A DNA stretch of 12,563 nt, from assembly GCA_014384505.1 (NCBI GenBank), contig JACNFT010000043.1, positions 1 to 12,563 of the forward strand. Direction: 5' to 3'. Source of the DNA: Cryomorphaceae bacterium (GTDB lineage Bacteria; Bacteroidota; Bacteroidia; Flavobacteriales; BACL11). Positions 1-6,050 of this stretch are shown here, in pieces; positions within the stretch are counted from its first letter, which is position 1, and each line of letters starts with the position of its first letter. Under the pieces are notes generated by a model, which saw only the letters and a program-made list of their open reading frames with translations, did not search any database and had not been told where the DNA came from. The translations under genes and the position numbers were made by a program.

Positions 1-69
1 GATTATTCTTACCGTCATACTGATCCTTTCCAAGGTTCGCATACTATTGGAGCTAGGATTAATTTATAA
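1..69 (+). CDS. C-terminal end of a probable outer-membrane beta-barrel protein (5' partial)
   Basis: Frame 1 is open from the window edge to a TAA at 67-69 and gives 22 residues ending in SHTIGARINL. The alternating polar/hydrophobic pattern and the basic and aromatic content resemble the last beta-strand and C-terminus of Bacteroidota outer-membrane barrel proteins, possibly PorV/PorQ-like. That identity is inference from a very short tail. A strong hairpin terminator starts 25 bases after the stop, which supports a real gene end here. The family cannot be settled without the upstream sequence. Confidence 0.5.
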   Translation, partial: DYSYRHTDPFQGSHTIGARINL

Positions 70-94
70 AATAAAAAAACAACATATAATGTTT

Positions 95-118
95 AAAAAG
101 GAAGGTAACTTCCTTTTT
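95..118 (+). terminator. Hairpin terminator between the upstream gene and greA
   Basis: A perfect 10-bp stem pairs AAAAAGGAAG (95-104) with CTTCCTTTTT (109-118) around a GTAA loop. The A-tract and T-tract arms would work in either direction. It ends the transcript of the upstream partial gene. greA starts 23 bases later, so the greA promoter must lie in or very near this hairpin; I could not identify one. Confidence 0.75.
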
Positions 119-141
119 GTGCGTTTATAAGCATAAGAATT

Positions 142-615
142 ATGAGGATAATATATTTATCACAAGAAGGTTATGATAACCTAAAAACCGAATTACAGAA
201 TCTAAAGTCAGTAGATAGACCTAGAATAATTAATCAAATTTCTGAAGCAAGAGATAAAGGAGATTTGTCAGAAAATGCAGAGTATGATGCTGCAAAAGAA
301 GCTCAAGGGTTATTGGAAGCAAGAATTGCAAAATTAGAAAATGATGTAGCTAATGCAAGAGTTCTAGATCATCAGGATATGGATACTTCAACTGTGCATT
401 TATTAACTAAAGTAACCATTAAAAATATGGCTAGTGGTATGGAAATGACTTATGCTATTGTTTCAGAAGCTGAAGCAGACTTAGCTGCTAAGAAAATTTC
501 GGTTACTTCACCTATAGGAAAAGGTTTGTTAGGAAAAGCAGTAGGTGATATTGCTGATATTGAGGTGCCAAATGGCATCATACATTTCGAGATTATTAAA
601 ATTACAACACTTTAA
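142..615 (+). CDS. greA: Transcription elongation factor GreA
   Basis: GreA enters the RNA polymerase secondary channel and stimulates cleavage of backtracked RNA, rescuing arrested complexes. The 157-aa length is normal for the family. The N-terminal coiled coil (about residues 1-75) carries the signature ARDKGDLSENAEYDAAKEAQG at 36-56, including the acidic tip residues D41 and E44 with the same numbering as in E. coli GreA. The C-terminal half (about 80-157) is the FKBP-like fold and contains the typical SPIGKGLLGKAVGD segment. The ATG at 142 gives the expected start (MRIIYLSQEGY) and there is no Shine-Dalgarno sequence upstream. The TAA stop shares its last A with the ATG of the HIT gene, so the two are probably co-transcribed and translationally coupled. 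Confidence 0.96.
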   Translation: MRIIYLSQEGYDNLKTELQNLKSVDRPRIINQISEARDKGDLSENAEYDAAKEAQGLLEARIAKLENDVANARVLDHQDMDTSTVHLLTKVTIKNMASGMEMTYAIVSEAEADLAAKKISVTSPIGKGLLGKAVGDIADIEVPNGIIHFEIIKITTL

Positions 616-1010
616 TGGCTAGTATATTTTCAAAAATAATAAATGATGAAATTCCTGCCTATAAAATTTTAGAGAATGAAAACTTTTTAGCTTTTTTGGA
701 TATTTTTCCCTTAGCAAAAGGACATGTCTTAGTTATTCCAAAAAAGGAAATTGATTATCTATTTGATATTTCTTCAGATGAATATGGGGAACTTTGGAAG
801 TTCGCACGACAAGTTGCTAAAGCAATGGATAAGGTAATTGACTGTAAGCGTATAGGAGTTGCAGTTATTGGCCTAGAAGTTCCTCATGCTCATATCCATT
901 TAGTGCCTTTGAATAATGTTTCAGATATTAATTTTGAACGTCCTAAATTAAGTTTCTCAGAAGAGGAAATGAATGAAGTTGCCCAAAAGATTCGTAAGGC
1001 AATTGAATAA
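615..1010 (+). CDS. HIT-family nucleotide hydrolase/transferase (Hint/HinT-like)
   Basis: This is a 131-aa histidine-triad protein. It opens with the typical SIFSKIINDEIPAYKILE segment (3-20), has the GHVLVIPK strand at 36-43, and carries the catalytic HxHxH motif at H91, H93 and H95 within PHAHIHLVPL. HIT enzymes cleave nucleotide phosphoramidates or related nucleotidyl conjugates using the middle histidine region as nucleophile. The exact substrate cannot be read from the sequence. No zinc-binding cysteine pair is visible near the N-terminus. The start codon overlaps the greA stop by one base. A GreA-HIT pairing is, as I recall, common in Bacteroidota. The gene ends at 1010, directly against the end of the convergent ruvC, leaving no intergenic terminator. 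Confidence 0.93.
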   Translation: MASIFSKIINDEIPAYKILENENFLAFLDIFPLAKGHVLVIPKKEIDYLFDISSDEYGELWKFARQVAKAMDKVIDCKRIGVAVIGLEVPHAHIHLVPLNNVSDINFERPKLSFSEEEMNEVAQKIRKAIE

Positions 1011-1565
1011 CTATTTTTTTTGTTTATCAGGGTTGTCTTTCAAAAAAGCATCCCAGCCCGTATAGCTTTTACCTCCTTTAGTAGGATTTCTTTGAAAATA
1101 ATGACAAACGGCAGCAGCTAAACCATCTGTAGCGTCCAAATGTTTTGGCATTTCTTTAATATTTAGTAAGGATTGTAACATGGCAGCAACTTGTTCTTTG
1201 CTTGCTGTTCCTCTTCCAGTTATTGCCATTTTTATTTTCTTAGGAGCATATTCAAAAATAGGAACATCCCGGTAAAGTGCTGCTGACATGGCAACCCCTT
1301 GAGCTCTCCCTAGTTTTAGCATAGATTGAACATTCTTACCAAAGAAGGGTGCTTCAACTGCAAATTCATCAGGTTTATATTCGTCAACTAATTGCAGGGT
1401 GCGTTCAAATATTCTTTTCAATTTTAATTCGTGCGAACCTAATTTCGATAAATGCAGTACTCCCATTTGGATAAGTTCCATTTTATTTCCTTTAATATGA
1501 ATTAATCCATATCCCATAATGGTTGTTCCAGGATCTATTCCTAATATGATTTTATCAGTTTGCAA
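1011..1565 (-). CDS. ruvC: Holliday junction resolvase RuvC (crossover junction endodeoxyribonuclease)
   Basis: RuvC is the homodimeric nuclease that symmetrically cuts Holliday junctions held by RuvAB during recombinational repair. The 184-aa protein has the RNase H-like fold with all four metal-binding acidic residues: D11 in LGIDPGT, E71 in AVEAPFFG, and D144 and D147 in LDATDGLAAAVCH. The APKKIKMAITGRGTASKEQVAAML segment is also typical. The start is TTG (1563-1565): an in-frame TAA lies two codons upstream, and a later start would remove the strand that leads into D11. No Shine-Dalgarno site is visible. The C-terminal tail is lysine-rich. The gene is divergent from the flippase operon, with 41 bases between the starts, and neither ruvA nor ruvB is in the window. 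Confidence 0.95.
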   Translation of the reverse strand: MQTDKIILGIDPGTTIMGYGLIHIKGNKMELIQMGVLHLSKLGSHELKLKRIFERTLQLVDEYKPDEFAVEAPFFGKNVQSMLKLGRAQGVAMSAALYRDVPIFEYAPKKIKMAITGRGTASKEQVAAMLQSLLNIKEMPKHLDATDGLAAAVCHYFQRNPTKGGKSYTGWDAFLKDNPDKQKK

Positions 1566-1569
1566 TTGT

Positions 1570-1577
1570 TATCTTTG
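1570..1577 (+). promoter_or_regulatory. Possible -7 box of the flippase-GT-permease operon
   Basis: TATCTTTG matches the Bacteroidota housekeeping -7 consensus TAnnTTTG and sits 29 bases before the ATG at 1607. I see no good -33 TTTG at the usual spacing, since the nearest TTTG (1559-1562) is too close. The box is therefore suggestive only. It lies in the short divergent gap shared with ruvC. Confidence 0.35.
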
Positions 1578-1606
1578 TAATTAAAATTGTACAACAAAAC
1601 TAAGCA

Positions 1607-2584
1607 ATGCTAACCAGAAAAACGATTGGCTTTCTAATAAAAATTGGAATTGTGGCTTTAGCCCTTTTCTTCTTGTATCAGCAACTTAACCTAAAAAGTG
1701 GGGTTGACAAGCATAGTGTAGATGATATAATTGCTAAACTTAAAGGAAATTATATTATTGTTATTGTAGTTGTTTTTATGATGTTTTTAAATTGGTTTTT
1801 GGAAGCATTAAAATGGCGTTTCTTAATTGCTAAGATTGAGAAAGTGTCAATTAAACGTTCACTAAGAGCAATCTTTTCAGGAATTACTGTTTCAGCTTTT
1901 ACTCCTAACAGGGTGGGTGAATATGGCGGAAGAGTTTTCTGCTTAGATAAAGCGGACAGAATTCAAGCTGTACTCATTACGGTTATTGGTTCTATGGCAC
2001 AACTATTGACGACTATTATTTTTGGTTCTATTGGGTTGTTGTACTTACCTACCTATCAATCAGATTTCTCTTTATTTTTCGATAAAGTTAGTTTTGCTTA
2101 TCCTGTTTTTGCCTTTATTCTTATTTTATTGAATGGATTGTTGATTTTACTATTTCTGAATGTTTCTGTTCTTACAAATGTATTAACTAAGATTTCATTT
2201 TTAAAGAAATTTGAAAAATACAATGGTGTGTTTTCTTTTTACTCTTTTGAAGAATTGTTAAAAGTACTTGGGTATTCTGTAGCAAGATATGTTGTATTTA
2301 CTACTCAGTTTTTTATCCTTTTACAATTGTTTGATGTGCAAATACTATATGCTGATGCTATTATACTTATCATGTCTATGTTATTTGTTATTTCAGTAAT
2401 TCCTACTATTGCAATTACTGAAATTGGGGTTAGAGGTTCGGTTGCCTTATTTCTTTTTGGTTTAGTTTCAGCCAACACAGTCGGTATTTTATCGGCTACA
2501 TTTGTCCTTTGGATAATTAACTTATTAATTCCATCTCTTATTGGTGTTGTTTTTATTTTTACTCTTAAATTCTTTAGGAAATAA
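1607..2584 (+). CDS. Flippase-like integral membrane protein (LPG synthase transmembrane-region family, UPF0104)
   Basis: A 325-aa polytopic inner-membrane protein with about seven or eight hydrophobic segments (near 7-25, 50-68, 125-150, 160-188, 217-240, 245-270, 275-320). It shows the family signature WFLEALKWRFL at 63-73 followed by NRVGEYGGR at 101-109, as in the membrane half of MprF and in the AglD/UPF0104 group. The MprF lysyl-transfer domain is absent, so this is the stand-alone membrane type. Members are associated with moving lipids or lipid-linked sugars across the membrane; the substrate here is not known. The gene overlaps the next gene, a GT2 glycosyltransferase, by one base (TAATG), which suggests both act on the same lipid or glycan pathway (inference). 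Confidence 0.85.
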   Translation: MLTRKTIGFLIKIGIVALALFFLYQQLNLKSGVDKHSVDDIIAKLKGNYIIVIVVVFMMFLNWFLEALKWRFLIAKIEKVSIKRSLRAIFSGITVSAFTPNRVGEYGGRVFCLDKADRIQAVLITVIGSMAQLLTTIIFGSIGLLYLPTYQSDFSLFFDKVSFAYPVFAFILILLNGLLILLFLNVSVLTNVLTKISFLKKFEKYNGVFSFYSFEELLKVLGYSVARYVVFTTQFFILLQLFDVQILYADAIILIMSMLFVISVIPTIAITEIGVRGSVALFLFGLVSANTVGILSATFVLWIINLLIPSLIGVVFIFTLKFFRK

Positions 2585-3702
2585 TGCAGATAGATGTTAT
2601 CCAACTAATAGTACTGGTTATTTTATTTCTGTATTTGTTACTTATCCTAAAGTATTGGATAGGTTGGATAAAAAATAAAGCTACTGGTGTTAGTCATTTC
2701 CTACCTAAAGTATCTGTTATTATCGCACTGCGGAATGAAGAGGATCAAGTTATTCATTTGCTTTCTGAACTTAAAAAACAAGTTTATCCTATTGATAAGT
2801 TGGAGTTTATTTTGGTGAATGATCACTCAACTGATTCTACTTTAGAGTTATTAGAGAATTCAGCAATTGACAACTTGAGAGTTGTAAATATGCCTAATGG
2901 TATTTTTGGTAAAAAAAATGCAATTGCTAAAGCAATGAAAGAGGCTAAAGGTGAAATTATTTTAGCCTCTGATGCGGATTGTAGTTTTACTGCTCTTTGG
3001 GTACATACTATGGTTGCCTATTTTGCTAATAAAAATATAAAATTGGTTTCTGGTCCTGTTTCCTGTCATAAACAAAAAGGTATTTTCTTAGGATTACAAA
3101 CTTTAGAATTTATCTCCTTAATTGGGAGTGGGGCTGGGGCTATTGGTGTTAAAAATGCAATTTTTTGTAATGGAGCTAATATGGCCTATCGTAAAGCTGA
3201 TTTTTTGGAATTGAACAATTTTGAAAATGATGAGGCTGTAAGTGGTGATGATGTTTTTCTTTTGCATAGCGTAAAAGAAAAATACAAGGATGCTATAGCA
3301 TTTGCAAAAGATGAAAATGCTATTGTACTTACTGATGCTGTACAAACTGCTAAAGGTTTTATTAATCAAAGAAAAAGATGGACGGCTAAGACTAGTGGGT
3401 ACAAAGATTTTGCAAGCATATATGCTTCTTTTTTAGTGTTATTTACCAACCTTTCATTAGTGTTTTTATTTGTGGGATATCTTTATTCAGATGCTTATTT
3501 TCATTTATTCCTGTTGTTTTATGCGTTAAAATTTGCTGTTGATTTATTACTTTTATTTCCAGTACTTTCATTTTTTAAACGTAAGGATTTACTGAAATGG
3601 ATATTGCCCTTTGAATTATTCTATGCTTTTTATATTGTTTTAATTGTTGTTTTGTCATTTACAAAATCCTTCGAATGGAAAGGAAGAATACACAAGAAAT
3701 AG
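2584..3702 (+). CDS. Membrane-associated family 2 glycosyltransferase
   Basis: A 372-aa GT-A fold enzyme. One N-terminal membrane segment lies at about 5-27, a cytoplasmic catalytic domain spans about 42-270, and hydrophobic segments follow at about 278-300, 302-325 and 335-365. Visible GT2 elements are VSVIIALRNEE (43-53), the nucleotide-sugar-binding VNDHSTD (78-84), the metal-binding DAD (130-132), GANMAYRK (197-204), the GDD acidic motif (221-223, probable catalytic base region) and QRKRW (262-266). The QxxRW-like motif and the flanking membrane segments place it among processive or lipid-linked-sugar GT2 enzymes. The donor and acceptor sugars are unknown. The start overlaps the flippase gene by one base and the stop abuts the permease gene directly, so the three genes form one transcription unit. 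Confidence 0.9.
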   Translation: MQIDVIQLIVLVILFLYLLLILKYWIGWIKNKATGVSHFLPKVSVIIALRNEEDQVIHLLSELKKQVYPIDKLEFILVNDHSTDSTLELLENSAIDNLRVVNMPNGIFGKKNAIAKAMKEAKGEIILASDADCSFTALWVHTMVAYFANKNIKLVSGPVSCHKQKGIFLGLQTLEFISLIGSGAGAIGVKNAIFCNGANMAYRKADFLELNNFENDEAVSGDDVFLLHSVKEKYKDAIAFAKDENAIVLTDAVQTAKGFINQRKRWTAKTSGYKDFASIYASFLVLFTNLSLVFLFVGYLYSDAYFHLFLLFYALKFAVDLLLLFPVLSFFKRKDLLKWILPFELFYAFYIVLIVVLSFTKSFEWKGRIHKK

Positions 3703-4755
3703 ATGAAAGCAAATTCTTTAAATATCTTGGCATGGAAAAAATTAAGAAAAGATAAATTATCATTTTTAGCTTTAGTCTTCATTTTTTTATGTGTGTTGTT
3801 GGGGGTTTTTGCGGTTGTTTTGAGTCCTGATAGCACCCCAATGGCAAATGAAATGCACATTGAATTGGCTACTCAGAAACCACTTACTAAAATCCTCTTT
3901 TTAGAAATTCCTAAACAAGATATAGAGCAAGTTTCTTTTATGGAAGGGCTATTTATTGGAAAGCCTTCTACAGTAAACAGAATTCCAATTGATAAATATA
4001 CTGCTATTAAAAATGGAGTTACCTACTTTCCTTATCAATCTGAATTTATGCAAACCTTTATAGGCAGTTATAATATAAAAAGTCAAACCTTTTATTTTGG
4101 GACAGATATATACGGAAGAGATTTATTGAGTCGAATACTAAATGGAATTCGTATTTCTTTATCAGTCGGTTTTATAGCTGTATTTATATCTTTATTTATT
4201 GGTATCACTTTAGGATTAATTGCAGGTTATTTCAGAGGAAAAACAGATGATATAATTATGTGGTTTGTTAATGTAGTTTGGTCTATCCCCACCTTACTCA
4301 TGGTAATTGCCATAACTTTAGCATTAGGAAAAGGTTTTTGGCAAGTATTTGTTGCAGTTGGCCTTACCATGTGGGTGGAGGTTACCCGTATTGTTAGAGG
4401 ACAAGTATTATCGATTAGAGAATTAGAATATGTAGAAGCAGGAAAAGCCCTAGCATATAAACCATTTAGAATAATTTTCAAACACATATTACCAAATGTA
4501 ATTGGGCCAGTTATTGTAATTTCGGCAGCCAATTTTGCTGCTGCAATTTTGATAGAAGCTGGGCTTTCCTTTTTAGGAATTGGCGCACAACCACCTATTC
4601 CAAGTTGGGGTGGAATGATTAAAGATCATTATAGCTATATAATTATGGATAAAGCCTATTTGGCTATTATTCCAGGTATGGCAATTATGAGTTTGGTATT
4701 GGCTTTTATGTTATTAGGTAATGGTTTACGTGATGCATTTGATGTTAAAAATTAA
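3703..4755 (+). CDS. ABC transporter permease, OppC/DppC type
   Basis: A 350-aa inner-membrane permease of the peptide/nickel importer class. An OppC-type N-terminal region with one membrane segment (about 20-40) comes first. The domain entry motif FGTDIYGRDLLSR lies at 132-144, and the remaining membrane segments are at about 150-176, 185-208, 212-228, 266-290 and 320-340. The cytoplasmic coupling loop (EAA loop) is VEAGKALAY...HILPN at about 244-265. The segment between the first membrane helix and the GTD motif is about 90 residues, noticeably longer than the 45-55 I would expect from classical OppC, so an extended periplasmic loop is likely. No OppB partner, ATPase or binding protein is in the window. 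It starts immediately after the glycosyltransferase stop. The substrate cannot be inferred safely. Confidence 0.9.
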   Translation: MKANSLNILAWKKLRKDKLSFLALVFIFLCVLLGVFAVVLSPDSTPMANEMHIELATQKPLTKILFLEIPKQDIEQVSFMEGLFIGKPSTVNRIPIDKYTAIKNGVTYFPYQSEFMQTFIGSYNIKSQTFYFGTDIYGRDLLSRILNGIRISLSVGFIAVFISLFIGITLGLIAGYFRGKTDDIIMWFVNVVWSIPTLLMVIAITLALGKGFWQVFVAVGLTMWVEVTRIVRGQVLSIRELEYVEAGKALAYKPFRIIFKHILPNVIGPVIVISAANFAAAILIEAGLSFLGIGAQPPIPSWGGMIKDHYSYIIMDKAYLAIIPGMAIMSLVLAFMLLGNGLRDAFDVKN

Positions 4756-4766
4756 AATAAACAAAA

Positions 4767-4825
4767 TTTCATAACTAGATAAATAAGTATACTTTTACCG
4801 CTCATTTTTAAAAATAAATAAAATA
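4767..4825 (+). promoter_or_regulatory. Promoter/leader module upstream of the UPF0316 gene (copy A)
   Basis: These 59 bases run from TTTCATAA up to the ATG at 4826. By my alignment they match 49 of 58 positions of the leader of tig (9363-9420), including the identical 12-mer AGATAAATAAGT. Sequence upstream of TTTC differs between the two copies. A plausible -7 element is TACTTTTA (4790-4797), about 19 bases after TTTC (4767-4770). The last 20 bases are almost pure A/T, as expected for translation starts in Bacteroidota that lack Shine-Dalgarno sites. The promoter role is inferred from conservation. Confidence 0.5.
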
Positions 4826-5326
4826 ATGGATATAGTTTTTGCAGCTTTATTAATTTTCTCACTTAAGTTGGCTGATACAAGTTTAGGTACTATTCGTGCA
4901 CTTTTGGTAACTAGAAATAAGCCAATGTATGCTGCTTTGGTTGGCTTACTAGAATCGGGAATTTGGATTGTAGCTATTTCACAAGTTATAAAGGACATTG
5001 ATGATCCCGTACTTATTGCTGCTTATGCGACAGGTTTTTCAGCTGGTATTATCTTTGGCTCTTATATAGAGCGTATGGTTGGGGTAGGTAATATTATTGT
5101 GCGGGTTTTTTGTCCTTCAAATTCTTCTTCAGTGGCAGAAAAATTAAGGGAGAATGGCCATGGAGTTACTGTAATTGATGGACAGGGTAAAGATGGCCCA
5201 GTTAAAGTTTATTTGTGTATTATCAAAAGGAGAAAGTTAAAATCAGTACTTAAGATGATTGAGGAAATAAACCCAAATGCTTATATTACTACAGATATGG
5301 CAAACCCAACTTCACTTAAGAATTAA
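4826..5326 (+). CDS. UPF0316 membrane protein (DUF5698 + DUF2179)
   Basis: A 166-aa protein with three predicted membrane segments (about 3-24, 32-55 and 60-80) forming the UPF0316/DUF5698 region, which contains LADTSLGTIRALLVTR at 15-30. A soluble cytoplasmic DUF2179-type domain follows (about 90-158), with GHGVTVIDGQGKDGPVKVY at its core. The same small domain ends YitT-family proteins. The biochemical function of the family is not established. The start at 4826 is preceded by a promoter-like leader shared with tig, and the gene is followed by a hairpin terminator at 5343-5372, so it is probably monocistronic. Confidence 0.87.
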   Translation: MDIVFAALLIFSLKLADTSLGTIRALLVTRNKPMYAALVGLLESGIWIVAISQVIKDIDDPVLIAAYATGFSAGIIFGSYIERMVGVGNIIVRVFCPSNSSSVAEKLRENGHGVTVIDGQGKDGPVKVYLCIIKRRKLKSVLKMIEEINPNAYITTDMANPTSLKN

Positions 5327-5342
5327 ATTTGCGTTGAAACAA

Positions 5343-5372
5343 AAAAGCCTACTCAATTTTGAGAAGGCTTTT
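5343..5372. terminator. Bidirectional terminator between the UPF0316 and DUF3127 genes
   Basis: A hairpin pairs AAAAGCCT (5343-5350) with AGGCTTTT (5365-5372). One A-A mismatch separates this from an inner stem of CTCA (5352-5355) with TGAG (5360-5363). A-rich and T-rich flanks allow termination in both directions, which fits the convergent genes on either side. Confidence 0.75.
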
Positions 5373-5422
5373 AATTTTATAATACATAATGCTAAAAATC
5401 GTACAGATTAGCAAATATATTT

Positions 5423-5776
5423 CTAGAATGGTAAATCATCATCTTCTGATGCAGGTGCGTTAAATGCAGGTGCTGCATCCATTTCTTGGCTTCCAGCTGC
5501 TTGACTTTCAATTCTCCAAGCATCAATGTTATGAAAATATTTTCCGTTATATTCTCTTGAAGATAAGTTAAAAGAAACCTCAACTTGGTCTCCTTCATTG
5601 TGATGGTTTAACATTTCAATTTTATCTTCTCCAAATAACTGAAAACAAACTTCAGGATTATATTGAGCGCCAGTATCTATTAGGAAAGATTGTTTTTTCC
5701 ATTCTTTCCCTGCTTTTGACGTTCCGCTTTCTACGCTTAATTTTCTACTTAATTTTCCTTTTACTGATAAGCTCAT
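5423..5776 (-). CDS. DUF3127 OB-fold, SSB-like protein
   Basis: A 117-aa protein of the DUF3127 family. The N-terminal ~90 residues are a compact beta-rich domain (VKGKLSRKLSVESG at the start, then KQSFLIDTG, VCFQLFGEDKIEML, EVSFNLSSREYNGKYFHNIDAWRIE), as expected for an OB fold of the single-stranded DNA-binding type. A short Ala/Pro-rich, low-complexity linker (about 92-110) leads to an acidic tip EDDDLPF that closely matches the SSB C-terminal peptide (DDDIPF in E. coli). That peptide is the docking site for many repair and replication proteins. Family members have no proven role that I know of; a DNA-binding accessory role is inference. Translation starts at the ATG at 5774-5776, with an A/T-rich leader and no clear promoter. 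Confidence 0.88.
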   Translation of the reverse strand: MSLSVKGKLSRKLSVESGTSKAGKEWKKQSFLIDTGAQYNPEVCFQLFGEDKIEMLNHHNEGDQVEVSFNLSSREYNGKYFHNIDAWRIESQAAGSQEMDAAPAFNAPASEDDDLPF

Positions 5777-5843
5777 CTTTTATATTTTAAATTAGGAGTA
5801 CAAAATTAAATAAAAAAAGGGCTAAAAAATCTTTAAAGCCCCT

Positions 5844-5876
5844 TTTGTGTGTAAATGTTAAAAAATAATATCTTTG
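5844..5876 (+). promoter_or_regulatory. Promoter of tRNA-Leu
   Basis: A -33 TTTG (5844-5847) and a -7 TATCTTTG (5869-5876) are separated by 21 bases. This matches the Bacteroidota primary sigma factor consensus TTTG / TAnnTTTG. The predicted start of transcription is near 5883, a few bases before the mature tRNA. Confidence 0.7.
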
Positions 5877-5888
5877 CCGTCCTTTAAT

Positions 5889-5970
5889 GCGGGTGTGGCG
5901 GAATTGGTAGACGCGCTAGACTTAGGATCTAGTGCCGCAAGGTGTGAGAGTTCGAGTCTCTCCACCCGTA
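5889..5970 (+). tRNA. trnL: tRNA-Leu, anticodon UAG
   Basis: An 82-nt class II tRNA. The acceptor stem pairs 5889-5895 with 5963-5969 (first pair G-U) and the discriminator base A is at 5970. The D-arm contains AATTGGTAGA. The anticodon stem CTAGA/TCTAG (5916-5920 with 5928-5932) closes a 7-base loop with anticodon TAG at 5923-5925. A long variable arm (about 5933-5945) precedes the T-stem GAGAG/CTCTC with the TTCGAGT loop (5951-5957). The long variable arm and UAG anticodon identify a leucine tRNA reading CUA and probably other CUN codons. CCA is not encoded. It stands alone, with its own promoter and terminator. Confidence 0.97.
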
Positions 5971-5971
5971 C

Positions 5972-6012
5972 AAAAAGTGGAATTCTAATGTTAAACTAGA
6001 ATTCCACTTTTT
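5972..6012. terminator. Strong bidirectional terminator after tRNA-Leu
   Basis: A perfect 16-bp stem pairs AAAAAGTGGAATTCTA (5972-5987) with its complement at 5997-6012, around a 9-base loop. The A and T tracts on the two sides let it end both the tRNA transcript on the + strand and the MbnP/diheme peroxidase operon arriving from the - strand, whose last stop codon is at 6051-6053. Confidence 0.85.
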
Positions 6013-6050
6013 TAGTTTTATAAGATTAAATTGATAACAACCAATTTATA

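Noticed and set aside
1575..1594. Inverted repeat TTGTA ... TACAA in the ruvC/flippase gap
   Set aside because: Only five bases per arm in very AT-rich sequence; chance level, with no recognisable operator.
2305..2604. Open frame of 99 codons on the - strand
   Set aside because: It lies wholly antisense to the flippase and start of the GT2 gene, has no recognisable domain, and is a shadow of well-supported genes.
4227..4532. Open frame of 101 codons on the - strand
   Set aside because: Antisense to the core of the ABC permease, whose conserved EAA loop is in the + frame; composition is not protein-like.
4756..4825. Terminator after the permease gene
   Set aside because: No hairpin with a T-tract was found; the gap is filled by the promoter-like leader of the next gene.
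5392..5598. Open frame of 68 codons on the - strand overlapping the DUF3127 gene
   Set aside because: It is an alternate frame of the DUF3127 coding region, with no domain and no separate leader.
5812..5847. Imperfect hairpin AAAAGGGCT ... AGCCCCTTTT between the DUF3127 gene and tRNA-Leu
   Set aside because: The arms differ by one C and no gene ends into it in either direction (DUF3127 and the tRNA are divergent). Its right arm contains the tRNA -33 TTTG, so it is more simply promoter sequence or a terminator remnant.
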